From Rouxiella aceris (lineage in GTDB: Bacteria > Pseudomonadota > Gammaproteobacteria > Enterobacterales > Enterobacteriaceae), in NCBI RefSeq assembly GCF_012933545.1, contig NZ_JAADJU010000002.1, positions 434,001-498,000 on the forward strand: 64,000 bases of DNA, written 5' to 3'. The notes under the pieces are model-generated. The model saw nothing but the letters and a program-made list of their open reading frames with translations, had not been told where the DNA came from and ran no database searches. A program made the translations under genes and the position numbers. Positions 38,310 through 48,450 of this stretch are shown in pieces (position 1 is the first letter of the stretch; every line of letters starts with the position of its first letter).

Positions 38310-38389
38310 GGGTCCGTCTCCCGGTAAAATACCGGGATCTTGATATCATATACCCGTCAGGACCCAAACTGCATCTTTGTTGCAGCCCT
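38310..38389 (-). promoter_or_regulatory. Structured leader between ybhB and ybhC
   Basis: Three nested or adjacent hairpins: GGGTCC (38310-38315) with GGACCC (38360-38365); inside it TCCCGGT (38319-38325) with ACCGGGA (38331-38337); and CTGCA with TGCAG near 38373-38389. With the terminator at 38213-38239 this looks like a regulated leader. No known riboswitch class was recognised. Confidence 0.4.
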
Positions 38390-38400
38390 TAACCTCGCAT

Positions 38401-38883
38401 TTAGCTATAGATCACCGTCAGACCCGCTTTGCCCAGCGTATGAAAATGCAGGTTAAAGCCGAGGTAAGCACCGCTGCTCTGTTCGTCCACTTCCAGCGTG
38501 GCAACGTCGAGGGCGAAGACGGTGAACTGGTAACGATGGTGTTCACCTTGTGGTGGCGCCGCGCCGCCGTAACCGGCTTTACCAAAATCGGTGCGGGTTT
38601 GTACCGATCCGGCGGGCAGACCCGGCAGGCCAGAACCGGCCCCGGTGGGCAGGCTGCGCAGATCTGCGGGCAGATTGGCTACGCCCCAGTGCCACCAGCC
38701 AGAGCCGGTGGGTGCATCGGGATCGTAACAGGTAATGGCAAAACTCTTGGTGCCGGCGGGAGGATTATCCCAGCTCAGCTGGGGCGAAAGATTTTCTCCC
38801 TCATAGCCCATACCATTAAAAACCTGGGCGTTGGGCATCTTTTCGCCATCGCGTAAATCGGTGCTCTGTAGTGTAAAAGCCAT
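38401..38883 (-). CDS. ybhB: Phosphatidylethanolamine-binding family protein YbhB
   Basis: A 160-residue PEBP/RKIP-like protein of unknown physiological role. Family motifs are LSPQLSWDNPPAGTKSFAITCYDPDAPTGSGWWHWGV (PEBP signature with DPDAP and HW) and GEHHRYQFTVFALD. The start is ATG at 38883 preceded by AAGAGGTTTGC. In the same direction as the upstream DJ-1-like gene, with 43 bases between. Confidence 0.93.
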   Translation of the reverse strand: MAFTLQSTDLRDGEKMPNAQVFNGMGYEGENLSPQLSWDNPPAGTKSFAITCYDPDAPTGSGWWHWGVANLPADLRSLPTGAGSGLPGLPAGSVQTRTDFGKAGYGGAAPPQGEHHRYQFTVFALDVATLEVDEQSSGAYLGFNLHFHTLGKAGLTVIYS

Positions 38884-38926
38884 GCAAACCTCTTTGTGTG
38901 ACGTTATCTTTCAATCGCTTGTTGCT

Positions 38927-39607
38927 TCAGACCGAGCCTAGCATTTTTAATAACGCCTGGGCAACGGCGCTGGAAGACGCCGGGTTTTGTCCGGTGATCA
39001 GCTTGCCATCAACCATGACATAAGGACGCCAGTCGGCGGCTTTACTGTATTCGCCGCCATTTTTCTTCAGCTCATCTTCCACCAGAAAAGGCACAATATC
39101 GGTGAGCTGAACGGCCTCTTCTTCGCTGTTGCTAAAGCCGGTAACGTGTTTATCTTTAACCAGCGGAATGTCGTCGATTTCGACCTGACACAATACCCCT
39201 GGCGCATGGCACACGGCAGCCACCGGTTTTCCTGCCTGCCAGAACGCCTGGATCAGTGCGATAGAGTGCGGGTCTTGCGCCAAATCCCATAGTGGGCCAT
39301 GTCCGCCGGGATAAAAAATGGCGTCAAACTCGTTGGCATCGATCTCTGCCAGCTTGCGGGTATGGGCCAGGGCGGCCTGGGCGTCCTTATCCTGACGGAA
39401 TCTTTCAGTGCTGGCCGTTTGTGCGTCTGGCTCATCACTTTTCGGATCGAGAGGGGGCTGACCGCCTTGCGGGGAGGCCAACACCGTCTCTGCTCCGGCA
39501 TCGAGAAACTGGTAATAGGGCGCGGTAAACTCTTCCAGCCAGAAACCGGTCTTTTTACCGGTATCGCCGAGTTTATCGTGTGAAGTCAATACAATCAGTA
39601 TGTTCAT
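38927..39607 (-). CDS. DJ-1/PfpI family protein (type 1 glutamine amidotransferase fold)
   Basis: A 226-residue member of the Hsp31-like/DJ-1 superfamily, whose members act as glyoxalases, chaperones or deglycase-like enzymes. Nucleophile-elbow Cys133 is in AAVCHAPG, and an acidic pair Glu25-Glu26 is in FWLEEFTAPY; YPGGHGPLWDL supplies the oxyanion region. A carboxyl-terminal LITGQNPASS motif is typical of the class with yeast Hsp31 and Serratia/E. coli homologues. Exact substrate not predictable. It follows the CurA-like gene by 56 bases in the same direction, hinting at a shared role in carbonyl or electrophile detoxification. Confidence 0.88.
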   Translation of the reverse strand: MNILIVLTSHDKLGDTGKKTGFWLEEFTAPYYQFLDAGAETVLASPQGGQPPLDPKSDEPDAQTASTERFRQDKDAQAALAHTRKLAEIDANEFDAIFYPGGHGPLWDLAQDPHSIALIQAFWQAGKPVAAVCHAPGVLCQVEIDDIPLVKDKHVTGFSNSEEEAVQLTDIVPFLVEDELKKNGGEYSKAADWRPYVMVDGKLITGQNPASSSAVAQALLKMLGSV

Positions 39608-39663
39608 ATCATCGCTCCCAAGATGTTAGCTAACGCTTGTCAATCTAAGCAGGTGATCGGGAC

Positions 39664-40707
39664 TTAATCGTTTTCTTCGCCAATTTGTACCACCACTTTG
39701 CCGAAGTTTTTCCCTTCAAGCAGCTCAATCAGGGATTGCGGGGCATTTTCCAGCCCTTGTATCCGATGTTCGCGGAATTTGATTTTATCAGCAGAGAACC
39801 ATTCCCCCATCTGTTTGGCAAATTCGCCATAGCGATGGCCATAGTCATCAAAAATAATAAAACCTTGCACCCGTAGTCGTTTTCTTAAAATGGTGCTGGT
39901 TAGCAACATTAACCGATCCTGCCCCTGTGGCAAGCCTTCGGCATTGTATTGCGACACCAGACCGCAAACCGGCACACGAGCTTTGGTGTTAAGTAGCGGC
40001 AGCACAGCGTCAAATACCGCACCACCGACGTTTTCAAAATAGACATCAATTCCCTGCGGGCAAGCCTCTTGCAACCGCTGTGCCAGCGCCGGGTCGCGGT
40101 GATCCACACAGTGATCAAAGCCAAAATGCTCAACGGCGTAGCGACATTTCTCCGCGCCGCCGGCAATGCCCACCACCTTGCAGCCCTGCAGTTTGGCGAT
40201 TTGTCCGACCAGCGAGCCGACCGGGCCGGTGGCGGCGGCAACCACTACCGTTTCGCCGGCTTGCGGTTGGCCAATATCCAGCAGTCCCATATAGGCGGTA
40301 AAACCGGGCATGCCGAGTACGCCCAAGGCCAGAGAAGGGTGCTTCAGCGCTGCGCCTTCGAGTTTTCTCACCAGCGTGGCGTCAATGGCGGCATAGTCCT
40401 GCCAGCCGCTGCTGGCCACCACCCAGTCACCGGCTTTGAAATTTTTATCGTTCGAGGCCACAACGCGAGAAACAGCACCGCCGGTCATCACCTGGTCAAT
40501 AGCCACCGGTGCTGCATAAGACGGGGCATCGCTCATACGGCCGCGCATATAGGGATCGAGGGAAAGATAAACCGTACGCAGCAATAGCTGGCCTGCGGCA
40601 AGGGAGGGCAACGGCTGCTCTTCGAGACGAAAGTTTGCGGCCACCGGGGCGCCTTTTGGGCGTGAAGCCAAAACAATACGGCGATTAACAGATTGATTCT
40701 GAGACAT
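39664..40707 (-). CDS. NADPH-dependent oxidoreductase, CurA/YncB-like
   Basis: Medium-chain dehydrogenase/reductase of the leukotriene B4 dehydrogenase-like group, reducing alpha,beta-unsaturated carbonyls; E. coli CurA reduces curcumin. The 347 residues have SLDPYMRGRM, the cofactor region AATGPVGSLVGQIAKLQGC, and IDVYFENVGG. No zinc-binding cysteines. The start is ATG at 40707 behind AAGGAG. Located upstream of the DJ-1-like gene. Confidence 0.9.
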   Translation of the reverse strand: MSQNQSVNRRIVLASRPKGAPVAANFRLEEQPLPSLAAGQLLLRTVYLSLDPYMRGRMSDAPSYAAPVAIDQVMTGGAVSRVVASNDKNFKAGDWVVASSGWQDYAAIDATLVRKLEGAALKHPSLALGVLGMPGFTAYMGLLDIGQPQAGETVVVAAATGPVGSLVGQIAKLQGCKVVGIAGGAEKCRYAVEHFGFDHCVDHRDPALAQRLQEACPQGIDVYFENVGGAVFDAVLPLLNTKARVPVCGLVSQYNAEGLPQGQDRLMLLTSTILRKRLRVQGFIIFDDYGHRYGEFAKQMGEWFSADKIKFREHRIQGLENAPQSLIELLEGKNFGKVVVQIGEEND

Positions 40708-40891
40708 ACAGACTCCTTGGCATGATGAAATTTATCCACTGCAACCAAGTATAGGTCGTCAGGCAGGGATTATAAGGGAGACAGTATAGGGCGGAGGGGA
40801 TAGGGGTTGTCTGGCTACTTTATGCTACATCGACGGCAAGGCAAAAAAACAGCCAGCGCAGCCAGGCCGCACCAGCCGATGGAGAGGGTAA

Positions 40892-41671
40892 TTATTTAAC
40901 GCTTACATCGATATCGCCGAAATATTTTTTCGACAGTTGGCTGACTACGCCATCCTGTTTGACCTTGGCAATCGCCTGGTCCAGTCTGGCTTTATTGACT
41001 GTGTCGCCTTTACGCAGACCGAAAGCAATGCCGCTGCCAAGGATCTTGTCATCGCGCACCGCATCGCCAACAAAGCTGTAGCCTTTGCCGTCGGCACGAT
41101 CGAGGAAGCCGTTCTGACCCGCCGGGGCCAGTACCAGAGTGCCATCAAGACGTCCGGAGGTCAGATCGAGATAGACCTGGCTCTGGTCCTGGTAGGAGAC
41201 AATATCCACGCCTTTTGGTGCCCAATGGGCCTGGGCGAAGCTCTCCTGAATCGAGCCTTGCAGCACACCAATATGTTTGCCTTTCAGCGCCGCTGCGTCA
41301 GGTAACAGGCCGGAGCCGGTTTTGGCGATCAGTTTGGTAGGTACACGGTAGATCACATTGGTGAAATCAATCGCCTGGCGACGTTTGTCGGTCACGTTCA
41401 TTGCCGAGTTGATGGCGTCAAATTTGCGCGCCTGCAGGGCTGGGATCAAACCGTCAAACGAGGTTTCGCTCCATTCACACTTCACTTTGGCCGCCGCACA
41501 AACTGCGTGGCCGAGATCAATATCAAAACCCTGTAGCTCGCCGCTGGCTGATTTGGATTCAAAGGGCGGGTATTGCGCTTCCAGACCAAACTTGATGCTG
41601 GCACTATCGGCCAGGGCAGAGAAAGAGGCAACGGCACAACCTAACAGCAGCAGGCTTTTCAATTTTTTCAT
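40892..41671 (-). CDS. Periplasmic amino-acid binding protein (SBP_bac_3 family)
   Basis: A 259-residue precursor similar to the ArtJ/HisJ type of polar or basic amino-acid receptors. A signal peptide ends at FSALA (about residue 21), followed by KFGLEAQYPPFES, LQGFDIDLGHAVCAAAKVKCEW with a conserved cysteine pair, and AINSAMNVTDKRRQAIDFT. No permease or ATPase gene is adjacent, so it must share a transporter encoded elsewhere. It lies 26 bases after the aminotransferase gene and is likely co-transcribed with it. Confidence 0.92.
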   Translation of the reverse strand: MKKLKSLLLLGCAVASFSALADSASIKFGLEAQYPPFESKSASGELQGFDIDLGHAVCAAAKVKCEWSETSFDGLIPALQARKFDAINSAMNVTDKRRQAIDFTNVIYRVPTKLIAKTGSGLLPDAAALKGKHIGVLQGSIQESFAQAHWAPKGVDIVSYQDQSQVYLDLTSGRLDGTLVLAPAGQNGFLDRADGKGYSFVGDAVRDDKILGSGIAFGLRKGDTVNKARLDQAIAKVKQDGVVSQLSKKYFGDIDVSVK

Positions 41672-41697
41672 TATTACGGCTCCAGAGAAGTTTTGTT

Positions 41698-42852
41698 TTA
41701 TACGCCTGACAGGCGGCGTGCGCCCTCATACAGCGTTTCATCGTCTTTCGCAAAGCTCAAGCGGATCAGGCCCGTTGGCTGGTTGTGGTGATAAAATGCC
41801 GACAGCGGAATGGTGGCAACCTGGTGATCGCGGATCAGGCTCAGTACAAATTCATCATCGCTAAGCGGGCTGAAGTGGCTGAATCTGGCGAGCATAAAGA
41901 AGCTGCCGTAGCTGGGCAGCAGCTCAAAACGCGAGCCTTGCAGTGCCGTGACCAGTAAATCACGTTTATGCTGATAAAAATCGGCCAGGCCCAAATAACT
42001 TTGCGGATCGGCTAGTGCTTCGGCAAAGGCCACCTGCATCGGCGTATCGGCGGCAAAGACCATAAACTGATGGACTTTGCGGATCTCTTCCATCAGCGCC
42101 TGCGGTGCCAGGCAATAGCCTACGCGCCAGCCGGTGACATGGTAGGTTTTGCCAAACGAGGAGACAATCACGCTGCGTTCAGCCAACTCGGCATGGCGGG
42201 CCATACTCTCATGACGATGACCGTCGAACACCACGTGTTCATAGACTTCATCGGATAAAATAATAATATCGCTGTTGCGAGTCAGGGCGGTTAGGCGATC
42301 GATATCCTGCTGCTGCAAAATAGCGCCGGTCGGGTTGTGCGGGCTATTGATAATAATCATCCGCGTGCGGCTGTTGATGGCGCTGGCCACTTCATCCCAG
42401 TCTATGCTGAAATCTTCCAGCGACAGGCCAATCGGCACCGGCGTTGCCCCCTGCAGGCGCACAATCGGTGAATAGCTGTCAAAAGCCGGTTCAAAATAGA
42501 TCACTTCATCGCCCGGATGTACCAGCGCACTGATGGCCGAGTAGATCCCTTCGCTGGCGCTGGCGATCACTGTTACTTCGCTGTCGGCATCATAATGGCA
42601 GCCGTAGATCGCTTCCACCTTGGCCGCCAGTGCATGGCGCAGCGCGGCGAGACCGCTCATCGGCGCATACTGGTTATGCCCGGCGCGCATGGCTTGCGCC
42701 ACGGCATCAATCAGTGCCGGTTGGCATGAGAAATTGGGCGCCCCCTGTGACAGGTTGAGGGCATTATGCTCGGCGCTCAATTGACCAATAACGGTGAAAA
42801 TCGTGGTACCGACATCGGGTAATTTCGACTGGGGTGACATGGCGCTCTTCAT
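41698..42852 (-). CDS. PLP-dependent aminotransferase, YbdL (methionine aminotransferase)-like
   Basis: Fold-type I class I/II aminotransferase of 384 residues, resembling E. coli YbdL, which prefers methionine, histidine and phenylalanine. Motifs include NLSQGAPNF, ASASEGIYSAISALVHPGDEVI, IINSPHNPTGAI, ISDEVYEH-type (LSDEVYEHVVF) and the PLP lysine in SSFGKTYHVTGWRVGY. The ATG at 42852 follows a GGAG; a second ATG four codons on is possible. Divergent from a LysR regulator and upstream of an orphan binding protein. Confidence 0.9.
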   Translation of the reverse strand: MKSAMSPQSKLPDVGTTIFTVIGQLSAEHNALNLSQGAPNFSCQPALIDAVAQAMRAGHNQYAPMSGLAALRHALAAKVEAIYGCHYDADSEVTVIASASEGIYSAISALVHPGDEVIYFEPAFDSYSPIVRLQGATPVPIGLSLEDFSIDWDEVASAINSRTRMIIINSPHNPTGAILQQQDIDRLTALTRNSDIIILSDEVYEHVVFDGHRHESMARHAELAERSVIVSSFGKTYHVTGWRVGYCLAPQALMEEIRKVHQFMVFAADTPMQVAFAEALADPQSYLGLADFYQHKRDLLVTALQGSRFELLPSYGSFFMLARFSHFSPLSDDEFVLSLIRDHQVATIPLSAFYHHNQPTGLIRLSFAKDDETLYEGARRLSGV

Positions 42853-43004
42853 GCGGACTCCTGATAACGACGGCTAAACAACCGGCTGCAATGGGGAACA
42901 GACAAAAGGATGACAGCCGATTAAGCAATAGTTTCGCTGTGCTCACAATAGAAAATTTGTCATACTTGCCATGATCTGACGTCATGGCTGGAGCCTGCAC
43001 TGCA

Positions 43005-43964
43005 ATGAGCCTATTCCCTGATTTTAGCGCCGCCACCTTGCCCAATTTGCCTTCGCTAAATTGGCTGAAAACCTTTGTTATCGTTGCGCAAACTCAGAAT
43101 CTGACGCGGGCCGCCGAACTTTTGCATATTACCCAGGGAGCGGTAAGTCGGCAGATCGCAGGCCTGGAGGCGCGTCTGGGCTATCCGTTGTTTGTTCGTC
43201 AGGCCAGAGGATTAAGCCTGACACCGCGCGGGGCACAGCTATTGCCACCGATTCAGCAGGCGTTGCTGCAAATGGGCGAAGCGCTGCAACGGGTGGTCAG
43301 CCATCCCGATACCCTGCGCATCAAGTGTCCTACCTGCTCTATGCGCTGGTTGCTGCCACGTGTGATCCAGCTGCAAAACGATCGTCCCGATATGCAGATT
43401 GAGCTGACGGCCTCGGTGTCCCACGGCGTGGATTTTCGCAGCGAGCATTTTGACGCGGCGGTGGTCTTTGGCCGACCGGTTGAGCATGGTCTTACTGCCA
43501 GCCATCTGTTTGATGAAGTGTTGACGCCGGTTTGTGCGCCGAATTTGCTGACCGGGCAGGGGAGAGAGGTAAAGCTGGCAGATTTGCAACAGCAAACCCT
43601 GTTACATCCCACTCGCGATCGCCGCGACTGGCTGCTGTGGCTAAAAACTGCCGGTGTGCCGGGGTTACCTTCCAGTAAATCCCAGCATTTCGATACCCTT
43701 GATCTGGCGATTAACTCGGCGTTGCAAGGTTATGGCGTGGCGATCGGCGATTTAACGCTAATCGAAGACGATCTGCTGGCCCGGCGGGTGATTGCACCTT
43801 TCAGTCTTTGTGTCGCCAGCGGCGCGTCTTACCAATTGCTGTATCCAGATAATCCCAGCCCGGCGCTACGGGTGGCGATCGATTTTCTCAACCAGCAGGC
43901 ACAGCAAAGCCGTGAACGGCTGGCCGCTTTGTTGTCGGCATCGCGACAGCTGGTGTATGCCTGA
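43005..43964 (+). CDS. LysR-type transcriptional regulator
   Basis: A 319-residue LysR regulator, GcvA-like in its helix-turn-helix (LPSLNWLKTFVIVAQTQNLTRAAELLHITQGAVSRQIAGLEARLG, split over residues 17-62) and with a periplasmic-binding-like effector domain. I prefer the ATG at 43005; the one at 42984 would add seven residues. It is divergent from the aminotransferase gene with a short shared promoter region, the usual arrangement for a regulator and its target. It ends 18 bases before the end of the convergent bioA. Confidence 0.9.
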   Translation: MSLFPDFSAATLPNLPSLNWLKTFVIVAQTQNLTRAAELLHITQGAVSRQIAGLEARLGYPLFVRQARGLSLTPRGAQLLPPIQQALLQMGEALQRVVSHPDTLRIKCPTCSMRWLLPRVIQLQNDRPDMQIELTASVSHGVDFRSEHFDAAVVFGRPVEHGLTASHLFDEVLTPVCAPNLLTGQGREVKLADLQQQTLLHPTRDRRDWLLWLKTAGVPGLPSSKSQHFDTLDLAINSALQGYGVAIGDLTLIEDDLLARRVIAPFSLCVASGASYQLLYPDNPSPALRVAIDFLNQQAQQSRERLAALLSASRQLVYA

Positions 43965-43982
43965 TGATTGCCGCGCGGCTGG

Positions 43983-45257
43983 CTATTCCTCGGCCAGCGA
44001 AGCGGCTATCGCCTGGGTCAGTTGGCTTAACTGCTTGGCGCTAATAATATAAGGCGGCATCAGATAGATCAGCTTGCCAAATGGCCGGATCCACACCCCC
44101 TGCGCCACAAAGTGCTGTTGTAGCCGCGCCATATCCACTGGCTGGCACATTTCCACCACGCCAATTGCCCCCAACACCCGTACATCAGCCACCGCCGGAT
44201 GCTGCCTTAATGGTGCCAGTTCGACCGTCAGCTGTTGTTCAATCGCCCTGACCTGCTGCTGCCAGTGATTTTCCGCCAGCAGCGACAGACTGGCACTGGC
44301 AACGGCACAGGCCAGTGGATTGCCCATAAAGGTTGGGCCGTGCATAAAGCATCCCGCTTCGCCGTTGCTGATGGTATTGGCCACCTGACGGGTGGTCAGG
44401 GTAGCGGACAGGGTCATATAGCCACCGGTCAGCGCTTTGCCGACGCAGAGAATATCCGGGCTGATGCCGGCGTGCTCGCAGGCAAAGAGTTTACCGGTGC
44501 GACCAAAGCCGGTAGCGATCTCGTCGGCAATCAACAAAATACCGTAACCGTCGCACAGCTGGCGCACCTGGCGCAGATATTCGGGATGATAAATGCGCAT
44601 GCCACCCGCGCCTTGCACCACGGGTTCAAGGATCACCGCGGCAATGTCGCGATGATGTTCAGCCAACAAGGCACTAAAGGGGGCGATATCTGCCGCGTCC
44701 CAGGGTTGATCAAAGCGGCACTGCGGCGCAGGGGCGAACAGGTGTTGCGGCAGATAGCCCTGATACAGGCTATGCATCGAGTTTTGTGGATCACACACCG
44801 CCATGGCGCCAAAGGTATCGCCATGATAGCCGTGGCGCAGCGTCAGCATTTTCTGCCTTTTTTCGCCACGCGCCTGCCAGTATTGCATGGCCATTTTTAG
44901 CGCCACTTCTACCGCCACCGATCCCGAGTCAGCCAGAAACACACACTCCAGTGCCTCAGGGGTGATCGCCACCAACTGTCGCGCCAACGCTATTGCCGGG
45001 GGATGGGTAATACCGCCAAACATCACATGAGACATCTGACCAATTTGTTCAATGGCCGCCTGGTTCAGGGTCGGGTGGTTATAACCGTGGATGGCGGCCC
45101 ACCATGACGACATACCGTCAACCAACTGTCGGCCATCGGCCAGCTTAAGCATCACCCCTTGTGCTGACACCACCGGATAGGTAGGCAACGGCTGGGTCAT
45201 GGAAGTATAGGGATGCCAGATATGGCGTTGGTCAAATTCGAGATCGGCGGGGGTCAT
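43983..45257 (-). CDS. bioA: Adenosylmethionine-8-amino-7-oxononanoate aminotransferase
   Basis: Third-last step of biotin synthesis, transferring the amino group of SAM to KAPA to give DAPA. The ATG at 45257 has AAGGA seven bases upstream; an ATG at 45263 overlaps that site. The 424-residue product has [44 protein letters not shown], the aldehyde-binding [24 protein letters not shown] and the PLP lysine in [11 protein letters not shown]. Divergent from bioBFCD around a BirA-type operator. Confidence 0.97.
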   Translation of the reverse strand: MTPADLEFDQRHIWHPYTSMTQPLPTYPVVSAQGVMLKLADGRQLVDGMSSWWAAIHGYNHPTLNQAAIEQIGQMSHVMFGGITHPPAIALARQLVAITPEALECVFLADSGSVAVEVALKMAMQYWQARGEKRQKMLTLRHGYHGDTFGAMAVCDPQNSMHSLYQGYLPQHLFAPAPQCRFDQPWDAADIAPFSALLAEHHRDIAAVILEPVVQGAGGMRIYHPEYLRQVRQLCDGYGILLIADEIATGFGRTGKLFACEHAGISPDILCVGKALTGGYMTLSATLTTRQVANTISNGEAGCFMHGPTFMGNPLACAVASASLSLLAENHWQQQVRAIEQQLTVELAPLRQHPAVADVRVLGAIGVVEMCQPVDMARLQQHFVAQGVWIRPFGKLIYLMPPYIISAKQLSQLTQAIAASLAEE

Positions 45258-45277
45258 GCACATTCCTTACGGGTTTT

Positions 45278-45310
45278 CTGTCAACCAAAAATAAAATATA
45301 ACGTTGACCG
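45278..45310. promoter_or_regulatory. Possible second BirA-like site in the bio control region
   Basis: CTGTCAACC (45278-45286) followed after 15 bases by CGTTGACCG (45302-45310) resembles the bio operator half-sites with mismatches in the right arm. It is weaker than the site to its right and overlaps it by three bases. Confidence 0.35.
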
Positions 45311-45341
45311 TAAACTAAAATAATTGAAGAATGGTTGACAG
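45308..45341. promoter_or_regulatory. BirA (bio) operator
   Basis: CCGTAAACT, 16 bases, then GGTTGACAG: half-sites and spacing match the E. coli bio operator (TTGTAAACC-N16-GGTTTACAA) with a few changes. Located between the divergent bioA and bioB genes, where biotinyl-AMP-BirA represses both. Confidence 0.75.
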
Positions 45342-45488
45342 TATATCGCCCGCAGAATTTTTGGCGAGCGCAAAAATAGCAGCAATGTCGATAGCGCACA
45401 GCGTTGATCCGGCGCATTGGTGGTCACATTATGCCGCCCGCCCTCGTAAACCGCCGCGCTAGATCACCCTTTTCCCGGAGATGTCGCC

Positions 45489-46526
45489 ATGACCACCCAC
45501 GCCCCCTGGACCTATGAGCAAACCCAGGCGCTATTTGAAAAACCTTTTCTGGAACTGATGTTTGCCGCCCAGCAGATCCATCGCCAGCACTTTGATCCGC
45601 GCCAGGTGCAGGTCAGTACCCTGTTGTCGATCAAAACCGGTGCCTGCCCGGAAGACTGCAAATATTGTCCGCAAAGTTCACGCTATAAAACCGGGCTGGA
45701 AAGCGAACGTCTGATGGAGGTTGAACAGGTACTGGAGTCGGCCCGACAGGCGAAAGCGGCCGGTTCGACCCGCTTTTGTATGGGGGCGGCCTGGAAAAAT
45801 CCCCACGATCGCGATATGCCCTATCTCGAGCAAATGGTGCAGGGCGTCAAGCAGCTGGGCATGGAAACCTGTATGACTCTCGGCAGTCTCAACGGTGACC
45901 AGGCGCAGCGTCTGGCCAGTGCCGGTCTGGATTATTACAATCACAACCTCGATACCTCGCCGGAGTTTTACGGCAATATCATTACCACCCGCAGCTATCA
46001 GGAACGACTGGATACGCTGCAGGAAGTGCGCGGGGCCGGTATCAAAGTCTGCTCCGGCGGCATTGTCGGTTTAGGGGAGACGGTAAAAGATCGCGCCGGA
46101 CTATTAATGCAGTTGGCCAACCTGCCGGTGCCACCGGAAAGCGTGCCGATCAATATGCTGGTGAAAGTAAAAGGCACGCCGCTGGCGGATAATGCCGATG
46201 TCGATCCTTTTGATTTTATCCGCACTATCGCCGTGGCGCGCATTATGATGCCGCGCTCTTACGTGCGCCTGTCCGCCGGTCGTGAACAGATGAGTGAGCA
46301 GACCCAGGCAATGTGCTTTATGGCCGGTGCCAACTCCATTTTTTATGGTTGCAAACTGCTGACCACGCCAAATCCGGCAGAAGATAAGGATCTGATCCTG
46401 TTCGCCAAGCTGGGGTTGAATCCACAACAGACGGCCACCGAGATGGGCGATAACCAGCAGCAGGATGCCCTGACAGCAAAGTTGATCACCGCCGACAACG
46501 ATCAATTCTATAACGCGGCGCGCTAA
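45489..46526 (+). CDS. bioB: Biotin synthase
   Basis: Radical-SAM enzyme inserting sulfur into dethiobiotin. The 345-residue protein has the [4Fe-4S] motif Cys53-x3-Cys57-x2-Cys60 in [10 protein letters not shown], matching E. coli numbering, plus the CMTLGSL and NHNLDTS blocks around the [2Fe-2S] site. GGAG precedes the ATG. bioF follows by six bases. Confidence 0.98.
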   Translation: MTTHAPWTYEQTQALFEKPFLELMFAAQQIHRQHFDPRQVQVSTLLSIKTGACPEDCKYCPQSSRYKTGLESERLMEVEQVLESARQAKAAGSTRFCMGAAWKNPHDRDMPYLEQMVQGVKQLGMETCMTLGSLNGDQAQRLASAGLDYYNHNLDTSPEFYGNIITTRSYQERLDTLQEVRGAGIKVCSGGIVGLGETVKDRAGLLMQLANLPVPPESVPINMLVKVKGTPLADNADVDPFDFIRTIAVARIMMPRSYVRLSAGREQMSEQTQAMCFMAGANSIFYGCKLLTTPNPAEDKDLILFAKLGLNPQQTATEMGDNQQQDALTAKLITADNDQFYNAAR

Positions 46527-46532
46527 CCGACG

Positions 46533-47696
46533 ATGTCATGGACAACCCGTATCGACCAGGCGCTTGCCGAACGCCGACTGGCCAGCACTTTTCGTCAGCG
46601 CTTGCCCAATGCCGGTGGCGGCAGTCGCTGGCTAACCCAGGATCAACGTCGTTACCTGAATTTTTCCGCTAACGACTATTTGGGCCTGTCGCAACATCCT
46701 GAGGTGATTGCCGCCTGGCAGCGCGGTGCCGCCCTTTATGGCGTCGGCAGCGGTGGTTCGGGGCATGTCACCGGTTATTCGCTGGTGCATCAACAGTTTG
46801 AACAACAACTGGCGCAATGGCAGGGCTATCCGCGTGCACTGCTGTTTATTTCCGGTTTTGCCGCCAATCAGGCGGTACTGGCTGCCCTGTTGCAGGCTGA
46901 AGATCGCATTCTCGCCGATAAGCTTAGCCACGCTTCGCTGTTGGAAGCGGCGGTGCACTCACCGGCGCAGCTAAGGCGTTTTCAGCATAATCAGCCCGCA
47001 GCCTTGCAGCGCTTGTTGGAAAAACCGCTGGCGGGGGAGACCCTGACGGTCACCGAAGGGGTGTTCAGTATGGATGGCGATGCCGCCCCCCTCGCTGAGC
47101 TGCACGCCTTGACCCGCCAACACGGCAGCTGGCTGCTGGTGGATGATGCCCACGGTGTCGGGGTGATGGGCGCGCAGGGACGTGGCAGTTGCTGGCAGCA
47201 GCAGGTGCGGCCGGAACTGTTGGTGCTGACCTTCGGTAAAGCCTTTGGTTGCAGCGGTGCGGCGATACTGTGCGACGACGCCACGGCAGACTACCTGCTG
47301 CAGTTTGCCCGCCATCTGATTTACAGTACCGCCATGCCAGCCGCGCAAGTCTGTGCCTTGCAGGCGGCGCTGACATGTATTCAGCAAGCGGATGACCTGC
47401 GTGATAAACTGGCGGCGAACATTAGCCGTTTTCGCGCCGGTGCCAGTCAGTTGGCGTTTGCTCTCACCGCGTCGTCGACCGCCATCCAGCCGCTGATTAT
47501 TGGCGACAATCAGTCAGCACTGGCCCTGGCGCAACGGCTGCGTGATCGTGGTTTGTGGGTCACAGCCATTCGGCCGCCGACGGTGCCCGCGGGCACTGCG
47601 CGTCTACGCCTGACCATTACGGCTGCCCATCAGCCGGAAGATATCGATATTTTGCTGGAGTCCCTTAATGGGTGCAGTCACGGAATTAGTCAATAA
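46533..47696 (+). CDS. bioF: 8-amino-7-oxononanoate synthase
   Basis: PLP enzyme condensing pimeloyl-ACP and alanine to KAPA. The 387 residues contain [43 protein letters not shown] and the PLP lysine in [11 protein letters not shown]. The 3' end overlaps bioC by 29 bases. Confidence 0.97.
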   Translation: MSWTTRIDQALAERRLASTFRQRLPNAGGGSRWLTQDQRRYLNFSANDYLGLSQHPEVIAAWQRGAALYGVGSGGSGHVTGYSLVHQQFEQQLAQWQGYPRALLFISGFAANQAVLAALLQAEDRILADKLSHASLLEAAVHSPAQLRRFQHNQPAALQRLLEKPLAGETLTVTEGVFSMDGDAAPLAELHALTRQHGSWLLVDDAHGVGVMGAQGRGSCWQQQVRPELLVLTFGKAFGCSGAAILCDDATADYLLQFARHLIYSTAMPAAQVCALQAALTCIQQADDLRDKLAANISRFRAGASQLAFALTASSTAIQPLIIGDNQSALALAQRLRDRGLWVTAIRPPTVPAGTARLRLTITAAHQPEDIDILLESLNGCSHGISQ

Positions 47697-48444
47697 AAAA
47701 GCGGTCGCCGATGCCTTTAGTCGCGCGGCCGCAAGTTACGAGCAGGCTGCCGAGTTGCAGCGCCAGAGCGGCGAAAGTTTGCTGGCCCTGGCCCGCGAGC
47801 AGAACCTGCCTCTCGGCAACCAGGTATTGGATGCCGGCTGCGGCACGGGATATTTCAGTCGCCGCTGGCGCGAAATGGGCAAAACTGTCACCGCGCTGGA
47901 TATCTCCGCCGGGATGCTGCTGCGCGCGCAAGAACTGGAATCGGCGGATCACTATGTGCCGGGTGATATCGAAAGGCTGCCATTGGCCGATAATTCAGTG
48001 GATATCAGCTTTAGTAATCTGGCCGTGCAGTGGTGCAATGCCTTACCGCGCGCGCTTGGCGAGCTGGAACGCGTGACCCGTCCTGGCGGCGTGGTGCTGT
48101 TTTCCACGCTGGCGGAAGGATCGTTAAATCAACTGTCGCAGGCGTGGATGAAAGTCGACGGCCGTCCCCACGTCAACAGCTTTCTGACTCCGGATAAAAT
48201 TGCCGAAGCCTGTGCGCCTTTTCGCCATCACGTTGAGTTCAGCCAGCATACCGCGCTGTTTGCCGATGCCATGAGCCTGATGCGATCCCTTAAGGGGATT
48301 GGTGCCACCCATATCAAGGGCGGACGCCTGGGTGGTCTGGGCGGACGGCAGCGTCTGGCCAGTCTGGAAAAACATTATGTGCGCCAGGAGGGTAAGTTGC
48401 CGCTGACCTACCGTCTGGTCTACGGAATTTTATATTGTGAATAA
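47668..48444 (+). CDS. bioC: Malonyl-ACP O-methyltransferase
   Basis: SAM-dependent methyltransferase that disguises malonyl-ACP so that fatty-acid enzymes can build the pimeloyl chain. The 258-residue product has the SAM motif [12 protein letters not shown] (about 51-62), DISAGML, and [10 protein letters not shown]. The start overlaps bioF by 29 bases; a start further on would remove the family N-terminus [16 protein letters not shown]. Confidence 0.96.
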   Translation: MGAVTELVNKKAVADAFSRAAASYEQAAELQRQSGESLLALAREQNLPLGNQVLDAGCGTGYFSRRWREMGKTVTALDISAGMLLRAQELESADHYVPGDIERLPLADNSVDISFSNLAVQWCNALPRALGELERVTRPGGVVLFSTLAEGSLNQLSQAWMKVDGRPHVNSFLTPDKIAEACAPFRHHVEFSQHTALFADAMSLMRSLKGIGATHIKGGRLGGLGGRQRLASLEKHYVRQEGKLPLTYRLVYGILYCE

Positions 48445-48450
48445 CTCAGT

